From Saccharina japonica (Eukaryota; Sar; Phaeophyceae; Laminariales; Laminariaceae), in assembly GCA_008828725.1 (NCBI GenBank), contig MEHQ01003837.1:1-64000 (forward strand): 64,000 bases of DNA, read 5' to 3'. Below the pieces are notes generated by a model. The model was not told where the DNA came from. It was given only the letters and a program-made list of their open reading frames with translations, and ran no database searches. Position 1 is the stretch's first letter, and each line of letters opens with the position of its first letter. The translations under genes were made by a program, and so were the position numbers. Of the stretch, positions 42,875 to 54,129 are shown one piece after another.

Positions 42875-45800
42875 CGACGGATTCCGTATTCCCCACCCGT
42901 AATCTTACGGACGGTACAGGGCAGCACCTCACAGCGGTGCAAGGGCTCGGCAGGCATCGTCTCGGGCTCGGCCTCTGTCCCCACCCTCCCGGACAACGGG
43001 TGTGCTGCCTGCAAGGTCAGCGTAATGCACACGTCGAGCGCATGCTGCCGTGCATGCAACCGCGTTTTTCATTTCGAGTGCGCGGGTTACTCCACATCGA
43101 GCGGCCCCGAGGCAAAGGGGCCACCCCCTCCGGACTGGGTTTGTGCCGACTGCCCCGGCGGGATCAGGGGGGCGACCGACGAGGGAGTCCACCCTTTTTT
43201 CAGGGGCAAGGGCAAGATAATGTACGGGTGGCGTACATGGTGCTCGCTGTGCCTCCACAGCGGCACTAAGAAACGGCGAGCGGCACGGAAGAGCGAGTAC
43301 TGCCACAAGTGCGGACTAAAGGTGCACGGCGCCTGCATCGACCGGTGCCCGCGTTCCATTGACGGAAGGTGGGAGTGCCAGGAGTGTCAGCGCAGGAGTG
43401 ACGGAGTTCCCCTCGACGGAATCGTCTTTGCGCGTCTGCAAGCGGCCGCGGAGAGGGGGGTGCGGGAGGGGGAGACACGGAAGAGGAGGGCGGGGGGGGG
43501 GGGGGGGGGAAGCGGAGGTGGTGCTACGGCCGCGGTTGAGACGGCCGAATATTTGGAGTCTTTCATTGTCCGAAGGAAAGTTTCCGAAGAGAGGCTAATC
43601 GCCTTCATGGCTTGGTGGGATCTTCGCTGCCAGTACGACGCACCACGGCCGGAAACTTCGGCGGCGTTTCTTGCCAGAAGGAAAATTTCCCACGATTGGC
43701 GAAACACGTTCTTGGCTTGGTGGGATCTCGTTCGCCATTCCGACACGTCACAGCAAACGCGTCGTGCTCCCTTCGACGGGCGCTACGAGCGTGAGGCGGT
43801 GGCGCCGGTGGGAGCGGGGGCGGAGGAAGGAAGGGTAGCAGAGGAAGGGGCAGGGGCGGTGGAAGGTGCCGAGACCGGGGCAGACGGGGCGGTCGTTGCA
43901 GTGCTAGATGCTGCTTCGGCGGCCCAGGAAGCTAAGGAGGAGGCGGAAGCAATCGTAGCGGCGGCTAAGATTGAGGTGGAGGGGATCTTAGTGACGGCTA
44001 AAGAGGACGCGGCTGAACAAGCGACGGTGAAGGCGGCCGCGAAAGCTTCGAAGGAGGCAGAGATCATTTTAGCGGCGGCTAAGATTGAGGAGGAGGGAAT
44101 ATTAGCGGCGGCTAAAGAGGCGGCCGACCAAGCTAAACAGGAGGTGGAGGGGATCTTAGCGGCGACTATGATTGAGGCGGAGGGGGTCTTGGTGGCGGCT
44201 AAGGAGGCGGCCCAGAAAGCTAAGGAGGTGGCCAAAGAAGCTAAGGATAAGGCGGCTGAGGAAGCTAGGGAGGAGGTGGAGATAATCTTAGCGGCGGCTA
44301 AGATTGAGGAGGAGGGAATATTAACGGCGGCTAAGGAGGCGGCCGACCAAGCTAAACAGGAGGTGGAGGAAATCTTAGCGGCAACTAAGATTGAGGCGGA
44401 GGGGGTCTTGGTGGCGGCTAAGGAGGCGGCCCAGAAAGCTAAGGAGGTGGCCAAAGAAGCTACGGATAAGGCGACTGAGGAAGCTAGGGAGGAGGCGGAG
44501 ATAATCTTAGCGGCGGCTAAGATTGAGGCGGAGGGAATATTAACGGCGGCGAAGGAGGCGGCCCAGAAAGCTAAGGAGGTGGCCAAAGAAGCTACGGATA
44601 AGGTGGCTGAGGAAGCTAGGGAGGAGGCGGAGATAACCTTAGCGGCGGCTAAGATTGAGGAGGAGGGAATATTAACGGCGGCTAAGGAGGCGGCCGATAA
44701 AGCTAAGGAGGAGGGAGTCAAGGAGTATAAGCAGAAGGGGGAGGGGATCTTAGCGGCGACTATGGTTGAGGCGGAGGAGATCTTGGTGGCGGCTAAGGAG
44801 GCGGCCCGGAAAGCTAAGGAGGTGGCCGAACAAGCGAAGGTGAAGGCGGCCGCGAAAGCTTCGAAGGAGGCAGAGATAATTTTAGCGACGGCTAAGATTG
44901 ATGAGGAGGGAATCTTAGCGGCGGCTGAAGAGGCGGCCGACCAAGCTAAGGAGGAGGTGGAGGAAATCTTAGCGGCAACTAAGATTGAGGCGGAGGGGGT
45001 CTTGGTGGCGGCTAAGGAGGCGGCCCAGAAAGCTACGGAGGTGGCCAAAGAAGCTACGGATAAGGCAGCTGAGGAAGCTAGGGAGGAGGCGGAGGGGATC
45101 TTAGCGGCGGCTAAGATTGAGGAGGAGGGAATATTAACGGCGGCTAAGGAGGCGGCCGACCAAGCTAAGGAGGAGGGAGTCAAGGAGTCGAAGCAGGAGG
45201 CGGAGGGGATCTTGGCGGCGACTATGGTTGAGGCGGAGGGGATTTTGGTGGCGGCTAAGGAGGCGGCCCAAAAAGCTAAGGAGGTGGCCAAAGAAGCTAA
45301 GGAGGAGGCGGCCGCGAAAGCAAAAAAGGAGGCAGAGCTAATTTTGGCGACGGCTAAGATTGAGAAGGAGGGAATATTAACAGCGGCTAAGGAGGCGGCC
45401 GACCAAGCTAAGAAGGAGGGAGTCGTAGACTGTAAACAGGAGGCGGAGGGAATCTTAGCGGCGGTTAATATTGAGGCGGAGGGGATCTTGGTGGCGGCTA
45501 AGGAGGCGGCCGACCACGCTAAGAAGGAGACGGAGATGATCTCAATGGCGGCTAAGAGTGAGGAGGAGAGAGTCTTAGCGGCTGCTAAGAAGAAGGTGGA
45601 CGACATGTTAGCGGTGGCTAGGAAGGAGGCGGAGGAGATGATAGCGGCTGGCAAGGAGAAGACGGAGGGGATGTTGGTGAAGGCTAAGGAAGAGGTGGAG
45701 GAGATTATGGCGGGGGCTAAGGACACGACGGAGGGAATCGTCGCTGCGGCTGACGAGAAGGTGGAAGTAGCATCGGCGACTACAACGGAAGAAGAAGCAG

Positions 45801-46186
45801 CGGCGGCGACAGAGGCGTTGTCGGAGGTAGAATCAGAGGCTCGAAGGACGCTCGAGAACGCCGAAGTTGCCTTCGCGACGTGCCGAAACTCCGCGTGCAC
45901 ATCAATGGCCAAGGAAGCGGCGCCGGTGGCGGAAGGGGAGGGTACTGGGGAGGGGGGGAAGAGCGGGAAGAGGGCTAGGGGGAGGAGAGGCGCGAGGGGG
46001 AGAGGGGGGAAGAAGGGGAAGAAGGAGAGCGAGGAGATGAGAGAGGGGAGGAAGGGGAATGGGAAGGCTAGGAGGGAGAAAAGGGGGGGGAGGAAGGGGA
46101 GTGGACTGTGGGGGAGAGGAGGCGGGAGAAAAGGAGGGAGGGGGCGAGAGAGAGTGAGAGGCAGAGGAGAGGAGGGGAGGAAGTGA
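42875..46186 (+). CDS. Double PHD-finger protein with long Ala/Glu/Lys helical repeats
   Basis: The frame is open from 42875; the first ATG is at 43025 and would give 1053 residues. The first two zinc ligands (CAAC, 43001-43012) lie before that ATG, so the real start or an upstream exon is 5' of 43025; an acceptor-like ACAG at 42916-42919 is one option. Finger 1: CAAC, CRAC, H-x2-C, CADC. Finger 2: CSLC, CHKC, H-x2-C, CQEC. Both fit the Cys4-His-Cys3 PHD pattern, which reads histone tails in known proteins. Next come two copies of RRK(V/I)S...AWWDL (about residues 180-245). About 700 residues of 11-residue-type helical repeats (GILVAAKEAA, EVAKEAKDKA) follow in higher-order units of 73 residues. 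The tail is Gly/Lys/Arg/Glu-rich. Nuclear location is likely. The helical block resembles LEA-type or coiled-coil repeats; its partner is unknown. Confidence 0.75.
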   Translation, partial: RRIPYSPPVILRTVQGSTSQRCKGSAGIVSGSASVPTLPDNGCAACKVSVMHTSSACCRACNRVFHFECAGYSTSSGPEAKGPPPPDWVCADCPGGIRGATDEGVHPFFRGKGKIMYGWRTWCSLCLHSGTKKRRAARKSEYCHKCGLKVHGACIDRCPRSIDGRWECQECQRRSDGVPLDGIVFARLQAAAERGVREGETRKRRAGGGGGGSGGGATAAVETAEYLESFIVRRKVSEERLIAFMAWWDLRCQYDAPRPETSAAFLARRKISHDWRNTFLAWWDLVRHSDTSQQTRRAPFDGRYEREAVAPVGAGAEEGRVAEEGAGAVEGAETGADGAVVAVLDAASAAQEAKEEAEAIVAAAKIEVEGILVTAKEDAAEQATVKAAAKASKEAEIILAAAKIEEEGILAAAKEAADQAKQEVEGILAATMIEAEGVLVAAKEAAQKAKEVAKEAKDKAAEEAREEVEIILAAAKIEEEGILTAAKEAADQAKQEVEEILAATKIEAEGVLVAAKEAAQKAKEVAKEATDKATEEAREEAEIILAAAKIEAEGILTAAKEAAQKAKEVAKEATDKVAEEAREEAEITLAAAKIEEEGILTAAKEAADKAKEEGVKEYKQKGEGILAATMVEAEEILVAAKEAARKAKEVAEQAKVKAAAKASKEAEIILATAKIDEEGILAAAEEAADQAKEEVEEILAATKIEAEGVLVAAKEAAQKATEVAKEATDKAAEEAREEAEGILAAAKIEEEGILTAAKEAADQAKEEGVKESKQEAEGILAATMVEAEGILVAAKEAAQKAKEVAKEAKEEAAAKAKKEAELILATAKIEKEGILTAAKEAADQAKKEGVVDCKQEAEGILAAVNIEAEGILVAAKEAADHAKKETEMISMAAKSEEERVLAAAKKKVDDMLAVARKEAEEMIAAGKEKTEGMLVKAKEEVEEIMAGAKDTTEGIVAAADEKVEVASATTTEEEAAAATEALSEVESEARRTLENAEVAFATCRNSACTSMAKEAAPVAEGEGTGEGGKSGKRARGRRGARGRGGKKGKKESEEMREGRKGNGKARREKRGGRKGSGLWGRGGGRKGGRGRERVRGRGEEGRK
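43940..45620 (+). repeat. Higher-order 219 bp repeats inside the PHD gene
   Basis: The marker AAGATTGA(G/T) recurs at 44081, 44300, 44519, 44651, 44894, 45113 and 45356. Spacings are 219, 219, 132, 243, 219 and 243 bases, all multiples of three. The coding frame is kept through unit gain and loss, which indicates selection for the translated helical product. Confidence 0.85.
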
Positions 46187-46190
46187 AGAG

Positions 46191-46475
46191 ATGGCGGGAG
46201 GGGGGGCAGAGGAGGATGAGGCGAAGGGGGGCAAGAGGGCGAGGGCGAGAGAGGGGGAGGGGGAGAAGGCGGAGAAGGGCAACAAGGAGGGAGGAGGGGA
46301 AGAGAGGGGGAAGCAGGAGATGGTGGAGGAAAGGGGCGCGGCAGAAGAAAGCGCGACGTCACCGGCCTCGGGCGACACCGCCGAGAAAGCGCGGACGGGG
46401 TGTGCGGTGAGGAAGGTTTTCACTATGTACGGCAGGGAAGACCAAGTAGTGATGGTAGCTATGATGATCTGTTAG
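46191..46475 (+). CDS. Possible continuation of the PHD gene in another frame
   Basis: After the stop at 46186 a different frame stays open and keeps the same Glu/Lys/Gly/Arg composition (EEDEAKGGKRARAREG), then becomes less repetitive (SATSPASGDTAEKARTGCAV, FTMYGREDQ). This fits either a short unseen intron or a frameshift in the purine-rich stretch. No start codon or splice pair is compelling, so this may be non-coding. Confidence 0.3.
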   Translation: MAGGGAEEDEAKGGKRARAREGEGEKAEKGNKEGGGEERGKQEMVEERGAAEESATSPASGDTAEKARTGCAVRKVFTMYGREDQVVMVAMMIC

Positions 46476-46856
46476 GTTGCTGTGATGACTTGGAGATGAC
46501 GCGCCAGCAGTATGGTTTCTATGGTAGTGGGGTACGTGCGTGTAACACCTTTGCTTTCTCCTTACTTTTCCATGTCATGCCTTGCCTTGCCATGCCTTGC
46601 GGTGTTGTTTATGTACTGTGCGAACGAGCGGCATGACCGTGATACTAATACGATTGTCCGGTTTGGCGATCTGCCCACAACACTATTGTGTTTGTTTTTT
46701 TATTTTAGGAGACTTAGCACCCGGTAGAAACAGCACCGACCGACTCGCAGCGATAAGCTTTCGTGGTGTAATCGTTCACCCTACCCCTTCGCCCTTCCCG
46801 ACGCTGCCTCTGCCCCCTGTGATTTTGCCGCCTCTCGTTGCTATTGCTATATACGC

Positions 46857-47372
<516 letters not shown>

Positions 47373-47389
47373 CTGCTACTGTTTGCAGG

Positions 47390-47606
47390 GACAGGTGATG
47401 AACGCACCGGGCGCCACGCCCTCGCTGCCCCTGCCCCCGGTACCCCCGCCGCCCCTACCGCCCCCAGCCAAGCCACCGATACCGCCACTACGGCGGCCGC
47501 CACCTATCCCGCCGCCGCTTCCGCCCCCGCCACTCCCGCCGCCGGATGTGGAGCGTCCTCCCTCAGGGACACATGAGGGGTTCACTTCAGGGAGGTGCCG
47601 GTGCTA
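47390..47606 (+). CDS. Candidate proline-rich exon
   Basis: Follows the acceptor-like TACTGTTTGCAG at the end of the CTA array. The open frame encodes NAPGATPSLPLPPVPPPPLP and further PP-rich sequence, ending GFTSGRCRC and a stop. Proline-rich low complexity is common in chromatin and actin-linked proteins, but GC-rich simple sequence can give the same frame by chance. If real, it could be a last exon of the PHD gene. Confidence 0.25.
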
Positions 47607-47735
47607 GCTGGTGAGTGAGGGTTCCCGAAGGGAGGGGGGGTTAGGGTGTCAGCGGGGTTTGTCATGGCCTTTTCGGCGTTTTTATGGGGGAAGGGGAGCG
47701 AGGGGGGTTGGGGGGGTGGAGGTGTCGCCACAGCA

Positions 47736-48408
47736 CACCTGTGTTGCAGTGCCCACAAAAAAAAAACTCTTGACACAGACACAGGAACCACACCTGCCCA
47801 GTTTTTTTTTCCTGTAGGAGATTCCGTAGTTCTTCTCTAGCTCCGAACTTTCCCATTAATCCAATATTTGACAAGGCAGATATGAGCTCCTTGGTGCACT
47901 CCCGTGAGTGTGCCAAAGCGACAGCAGTTTTCGCGCCCTCTTTCGATGCGGACCTCGTCGCTGAAATTTGAAAATGTGGTTCCAGGCGCTTGAATTTGTG
48001 GATTCTAGTACTGTAGCCAAGTATATTTTGTTTCGTGCTCGTTCTACAGCAGAAAAACATATACATAAAATACCTCGTTCTCGCTCTACAGCAGAAAATA
48101 ATATACTTGAATACAGTACGAGAAACGGCATATTCAATCGACTGGAGCCACATTTCCAAACTTGAACGACGAGGTCCGCATCGAAGGAGGCCCCGGAATC
48201 TGCTGCTGCTTTGACACACTGACGGGAGTGTACCAAGGAGCTTATATCTGCCTTGCCAAGTTATGTATTAATGGGAAAGTTCGGAGCTAGGGCGGAATTA
48301 CGAAAAGCCCTACAGGAAACACAACCGAGGTAGATGTGGTTCCAGTATCTCTTCGTCAAGAGATCTGATAAAATCGTGTTTTTTTTTGTGGACACTGCAA
48401 CACAGGTG
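47736..48408. mobile_element. Foldback element, 673 bp, CACCTGTGTTGCAGTG ends
   Basis: Terminal inverted repeat CACCTGTGTTGCAGTG(C/T)CCACA, with long arms (about 47736-48060 and 48070-48408) that pair almost throughout: GATATGAGCTCCTTGGTGCA with its complement at 48230-48250, and GATGCGGACCTCGTCG with CGACGAGGTCCGCATC. AGCA flanks both ends (47732-47735 and 48409-48412), a possible 4-base duplication. The centre contains two TCTACAGCAGAAAA blocks. No transposase. Confidence 0.8.
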
Positions 48409-48567
48409 AGCAGTGTCGTGAATGGTGTTTTTGTGATCACGATATACAGCAGTGGAACCTTATTTTTGTCGCGATGGTACTATTAACAACGAGAAGGTGG
48501 GAAAATGTTCGGGGTCACAAAGTAAGGAGGGGTATTCGAGAAGGGAAATTAGGGGTTATTGGTCTAA

Positions 48568-49397
48568 GGGCCCGTATTAACGAGTATAAAATAAATCCAA
48601 TTTGGAAAAAATAAAACTCAAATACGCTTTTAATTGGTCAACACACGCACCAGCATCAAAGATTAGGATCTTGGGGTCTAATCAATTTGAATTGGACCGA
48701 AAAACCAAGAAGGTCCCAGGACCTTCTTTTCCAAAGAATTCAAATCAAATTGAGGAGTTGGCCCGACTTGGACCGGCATGTCCACGGTGGGCAAACGCCC
48801 CCGGTACAATCTGGTAATTTCTTGGTGGCATCGATGACCACGACCGAGGCGACAACACGTGAACCACAACCCGAGGCCACCGGGACAACAGCCGCGCCCA
48901 CGCCTATAGACCATAGCACAGCGTACCCCGGCGGTGGCGCCTCAAAAGCAATCATGGCGGTCGCAATCCCAACTTTTCAACCAGCTCGATGCTCCAACCC
49001 GATCAAAAACCGAGCGATCGACCCAAAAACAGCATGATACGCTCAAGACTTCGATAACACAATCGCCGCCCCTGTCTCGCCCGTGGCGTTCCAGGGATCC
49101 CTACGCCCACCCAGGAGACCCTGAGAGCGATAGCTTCCTAGCCTAGGCGGTCAAAAGCAAAAGTATGCTGGCGGCGGCGCGCACGCGTCGACGCATGCTT
49201 TCCCTCTCGTCTCCTCTCGTCGATTTTTTTCACCTGGGCGCTGTGACGCATGCTGCGTTTTTTCGATTTAATAAATATTTGAACGAGCAATTCACTATTC
49301 CCCATAGGACGCAAACCACTTTTTTTTTGCGAAATCACATTCAAATAGGATTTTATTTTCCAAATTGAATTTTTGCTGTCTTCGTTAATACGGGCCC
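48568..49397 (+). mobile_element. PIF/Harbinger-like non-autonomous element, 830 bp
   Basis: Ends GGGCCCGTATTAACGAGTAT and CTTCGTTAATACGGGCCC, flanked by TAA (48565-48567 and 49398-49400). The interior (AATTGGTCAACACACGCACC, GACCACGACCGAGGCGACAA, CACCCAGGAGACCCTGAGAG) is the reverse complement of 25497-26313. Confidence 0.85.
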
Positions 49398-49400
49398 TAA

Positions 49401-50589
49401 ACGTATAGCGTGAGGGAAGTGATCCTGGCGTATATGAGGACGTTCGATTTTGGTCGGGCTGGACTATGTAACCATACATTGTTGGAGGACAAAATATACA
49501 ACAAAAAATAATGCAATGTATCGTAACCGCAATTACTGTAGTACCATACACAAGAAGGCATTTCTTTGTATCTGCAACATGACGCGTTTTTTTTAATTCT
49601 ATATTCGGAAACATGCCTACCGATTGAATGTTGTGCTTGCGCCGAGCGTTGAGCGTTTTCTTGAATAACAAACGGTAAGAAAGAAAAAGCAGTTTCGTTT
49701 ATTTTTTTAAACCTGAAAACAACGTCGAATTAAACATGAAAAACAAATGGTATGCAAGGTATAAACTGAAACAACACGGAAATATCACCAATGAAAAGTC
49801 TTTATACACGAAGACATTTTACTGGCTGGTTCAACCTTACCGCCCCAACTTCGTTGAGGGACCAATGTTCACGCCGTTTTTGGGAGAGAGACCCTGCCGA
49901 CCCGTTACCGGTTGGGCTTGGTTTGTCTTTGTTTTCTGTAGATATTGTTTTTTTGGGGGGGGCGGTGGGAGTATGTTGGTCTCAAGGGAGGGAGCCCAAA
50001 ATTCTGGCGAACATACAAAACTAAAAACAACATTCGTTAACGGTTCGGCAGGGGCATACACAACACGTGTACATAACTTCAGGACCTATATCTCTTAAAA
50101 TCGGCAAGGACATTTTCGACCTTTGTGCAATAAACGTGCAAAAATCCGGCATCGCCTCGTCATTACTTAGTTTCAGTATACATTCGGTTTTAGGCGTTAC
50201 ATATGACTGAATATCGGTCGTACGCAGTCAATTCTTAGAATGTTTGCGTGAAACTTGGTACAAACATAACCCTGGAGCACCTGGAAGCGGTTCGTGCAGC
50301 AAAACAGGGACTTGCTTCTTTTTCTTCTTACGGAAACGCCTGACTAATGTTGACCTCTTCGAAGGCCTGTGATTGATCGGGACACATTTTCGGCGGTAAC
50401 GCCAGCCATAAGTCCTTCAACAAAAAAAATAACTGGCTATGTTACCCTCTGCCACTGTTCATAGCGGTCAGTATGACACCGATTGTGTGACAATTGAGTT
50501 GCTATTGCATACGGCATTCGTGGCTGACGAAAAAATGGGGCGTTATGCTTCAACCAACTCGTACAAATGCCTATTAAATATATAAAGAA
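49401..50589. other. No gene recognised
   Basis: AT-rich sequence with short ORFs only; none of the repeat families described here was found in it. Confidence 0.5.
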
Positions 50590-50815
50590 TTGAACGTAAA
50601 GAGTGCATATTGGGGAAAAGGAGGGAGCAAGGACAACACATGGAGTATTGTGGATAAATCTTGGCGGGAAGCAGACATAGAAGGGTGTTAGACTGTACGC
50701 ATAGGTTTCCTTGGTTTCCGTGGTTTTCTGCTTTTGGGAATTTTATGAGTGATCAACGCTGAAGATCATGCTGCACATTGTCGGATGGCAAAGATATTAA
50801 TAATAATACCTGGTA
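50590..50815 (-). repeat. CCATCCGACAATGTGCAGCA dispersed repeat, full-length, reverse
   Basis: Reverse complement of 63325-63552: GAACGTAAAGAGTGCATATT GGG, GTATTGTGGATAAATCTTGG CGGGAAGCAGACATAGAAGG, GTACGCATAGGTTTCCTTGG and GATCATGCTGCACATTGTCG, ending in AATAATAATACC. The ATT-repeat at one end may be a tail. No coding. Confidence 0.85.
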
Positions 50816-50829
50816 TAATCTAATATAAA

Positions 50830-51800
50830 AGAAAAAGGGCTTTAGCCAAAATCAGGTACACCTGGTCACTTTGGTGCCAAAAACAGGTACTAAACTAAAA
50901 CCAAGTACAAATCACACGCTAGGACACCTGTCATCGGCCAGACTCATATCGTACCTGATTTTTGTATGAAATGGTCAGGTACACCTGGATTTGTCTACTT
51001 TGGTTAGCTTTCAACTGATTTTGGCGAATTTTGAGCCAATCAAAGGCCATACGTACACTGTCTCCTATACGCCCGACACGAAGACATCACCGCACTACGT
51101 ACATACGACCCGCCGTAACGACTACATAACGTATCATACGCGCGTGTACAGCACAATGGACCTGTTGTAATATACCTGGTATTCTGGTATTACGTACTGC
51201 TGCTTGCTGGCACGGTACGGAAAGCGAGCAGTTCAGTCTAAAAAAACTCGATGTTTTGTTCGTATGCTATCAATGTGGCTACGACTATGTACATACTGCC
51301 TAGTACGACAAGAATACGAAAATACACATCGTAGGAGTGAGTGTGATCACGAAAACAATGAAAGCATACGACAGATATTAATACCCGTACTGAAAATAAC
51401 ATACAACATTTATCAAGAGTTTGGAGGACACACACATTCGCCATCATTCTGCTGTTCAGGCGCAAATTCAAAAGTATGTTTTATTATTTCTCACAGCCAA
51501 AAAGTCCCGAAAAACACCGTTCGTGGCGTGCGTCTTTTACTTGGTTTTAGTATATACCTGATTTTGGCATTTGCCCCCAAAAAATTGTATCAGGTGCGGT
51601 TTTGCGCTGCATTAGCGGTCCCTTTATAGTGCCGGTGTGCGCCAGCCAACAATACCGGCACTACCTCTTGTCCTGAAATGTAAGGCCGGTTTTTGGTACT
51701 CCTGCATTCCTGTGTTCACACGTTCATAGTGCTTTTTTAGGGCAATAACCAAAAACGGGTACACCCGCTCCGGTTGGAGTCAAAAACGGGTAGAGCATGG
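50830..51800. repeat. Dispersed blocks: ACTTGGTTTTAGTA and AAAAACGGGTA
   Basis: CCAAAAACAGGTACTAAACT AAAACCAAGT (50878-50907) is the complement of ACTTGGTTTTAGTATATACC TGATTTTGG (51540-51568). ACCAAAAACGGGTACACCCG at 51749 pairs with CCCGTTTTTGGTTATCGCCC at 55658. CCAGCCAACAATACCGGCAC at 51642 recurs at 55795. This points to related elements in both orientations on either side of the 52-55 kb segment. Confidence 0.55.
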
Positions 51801-52539
51801 AATCGAGTCAAAACAACACATCCCACGAGCCATCACGGGATAGATTGGCCAAAATCACATCGTGCCCGTTTCTGAGGGATAGTGACTACCAGACACACTT
51901 GTCGGCGCCTAACTACACTTAAACGTGTCCACAGTATGTTTGGAGGGCTCAGGTCCGGGTGGGATCGGAAGCAGGGTCGGGGGTCAGGGGTAGAGGTGGG
52001 CACCGTTAAAAGAAAAACCGGTTTGTTGGAAACCCAGCAGGCGTGTACGAGTAGACGGTTTTTGAAAAAAAAAAAAAACGTTATTTTTCGCCGGTTTAAA
52101 CCGGTTAACCGAAAACCGGATAAAATCGGATAAAAACCGGATAAAACCGGGAGCACCGGACAATTTCTTCACTGTGATTCTCTACCGAACAATACCAACA
52201 CCAGTACTTATAATAGAATACACACAGCAGTATAGTGTTATACCAAGGTACACAAACATTTCACGTACGGCATTTATCTGTACTAGCGGTACAGCCACGG
52301 CTCCGCCCGTGGCGCTAGCTTTGCGTTGCCCATAGTAGCATGTAAGATCCTGGTGTGGTACATAGTACTCGCATTAACAGTGAGCTGTGATGTACCACTC
52401 TTAACCGGAAAATAGGAACCACCATGCGGGGCGGTATCGATCCGGGGGGTGTTTGTTTTCGTTTCCGGGTTATTGGTGTTGTAAATGTCCGCAAGGATTT
52501 CTGATCCGGGGATGCGACGTTATCATCCCTAGGGTGCGG

Positions 52540-53640
52540 TGGGACCTCGGCGTTGTCCCGAGGGGCAACTCGCGCCGCGCGCTGACTCCATGAGAGCCAG
52601 CCAACCGTGAATCAGCCCGTGGGGTTGGGGTTTCCACACCTTGTGGGGCGGTATCGACCCCGGGGATGTCCGCTTTCGTCCCCAGGTTGTTGGAGTTGTA
52701 GATGTATGGAAGGATTTCTGACCCGGGGATGGGGCTTTATCATCCTCGGGTGCGGTGAGGCTTCGACGTTGCCCCGGGGGGCAACTCTCGCCGCACGCTG
52801 GCTCTATGAGGGCCAGGCAACCGTAAATTTTCCCGTGGGGTTGGCATTTCCACACCTTGTGGGGCGGTATCGACCCGGGGGATGTTTGCTTGCGTCCCCG
52901 GGTCGTTGGAGTTGTAAATGTATGGAAAGACTTCGGACCCGGGGGTGGGATCTTATCATCCCCGGGTGCGGCGGGACCTCGCCGTTACCCCGAGGGGTAA
53001 CCCTAGCTGCGTACTGACTCTCTCGGCTCCAGCGCCCCAGCCAAATCAGCAATCAGCCAGTGGTGGTGGGGTTTCCACACCTTGCGGGGTGGTATTGAGC
53101 CCGGGGGATGTCCGTTTTCGTCCCCGGTATGTTGGAGTTGTAGATGTATGGAAGGATTTCTGATCCGGGCATAGGACGTTATCATCCCCGGATGCGGCGG
53201 GACCTCGACGTTGCCCCGAGGGGTAACTCTCGCCGCACACTGGCTCTATGAGGGCCAGGCGACCGTAAAATAGTAAAATAGTCCGTGGGGTTGGGGTTTC
53301 CACACCTTGCGAGGCGGTATCGACCCGGGGGATGTCCGCTTCGTCCCCGGTTTGTTGGAGTTGTAGATGCATGGAAGTATTTCTGACCCAGAGATGGGAC
53401 GTTATCATCCCCGGGTGCGGAAGGACTTCGACGTTGACCCTCGGGGCAACTCTCGCCGCACGTTGGCTCTATGAGGGCCATGCAACCGTAAATTTTCCCG
53501 TGGTATTGGGGTTTGCACACCTTGTGAGGCGGTATCGATCCGGGGGATGTCCGTTTGGGTCCCCGGTTCGTTGGAGTTGTAGATGTACGGAAGGATTTCT
53601 GATCCGGGGATGGGAACTTATCGTCCCCGGGTGCCGCTGG
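52540..53640 (+). repeat. Tandem array of 216-226 bp units
   Basis: Units are marked by the hairpin GTTGCCCCGAGGGGCAAC and variants at 52552, 52768, 52984, 53210 and 53433 (spacings 216, 216, 226, 223). Each continues CTCTATGAGGGCCAGGCAAC, TTTCCACACCTTGTGGGGCG GTATCGACCCGGGGGATGTC and GTTGGAGTTGTAGATGTATG GA. Long frames through it are repeat artefacts. Confidence 0.9.
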
Positions 53641-53829
53641 CTCCCTGAGCCTCAGCCAATCAGTGACCAACTGATGGGGGTAGGGTTTCCATACCGTGCG
53701 GGGCAGTGTCGATCCGGGAAATATCCGTTTTTGTCCCCGGTTGGTCAGAGTTGTAGAGATATGGAGGGATTTCTGATCCGGGGATGGGAGCCTATCCCCC
53801 GCGGGTTTGCGTTACCTCGATGGCTCTTT

Positions 53830-54125
53830 CCAGCACCGATGTTCTAGAAAGAGCCAGCAGCCACTGGCATGGATTTGGGCAACCAATCAGCTGCCAGAAT
53901 AGCAATTAAAAAATTGGAAGTCAGCAGGTAGGCTGGCTAGATGACTGTCAGAACTGTGCGTCGGGATTGTGCGACGGCCACGGCTCGGCGCGGCGTGGGA
54001 CCCGGTGTTCTGCGGGTTGTGGCACCCAGCCTCCCTACCCATGGGGCAAGGTGGGGCTGAACTGCTCTGGATAGCGCTACTCAATTACAGACAGACAGAC
54101 AGACGGACAGACAGACAGACAGAAT
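53830..54125 (+). repeat. Array flank with CAGA run, inverted copy at 58645-58930
   Basis: GAAAGAGCCAGCAGCCACTG GCATGGATT, GCTGCCAGAATAG, GTTCTGCGGGTTGTGGCACC CAGCCTCCCTACCCATGGGG and (CAGA)n at 54091-54121, all mirrored at 58645-58930. Confidence 0.9.
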
Positions 54126-54129
54126 AGCA

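Noticed and set aside
43783-46362. 859-residue frame on the minus strand
   Set aside because: It lies opposite the PHD gene repeats. Its Ala/Ser/Pro-rich product is a mirror of the GCN-rich helical repeats, and the sense strand has recognisable zinc fingers.
52529-53847. Repeated frames with LVGRYRPGGCPLASPGRWSC
   Set aside because: These are readings of the 216-226 bp tandem units. They break at unit junctions and occur on both strands.
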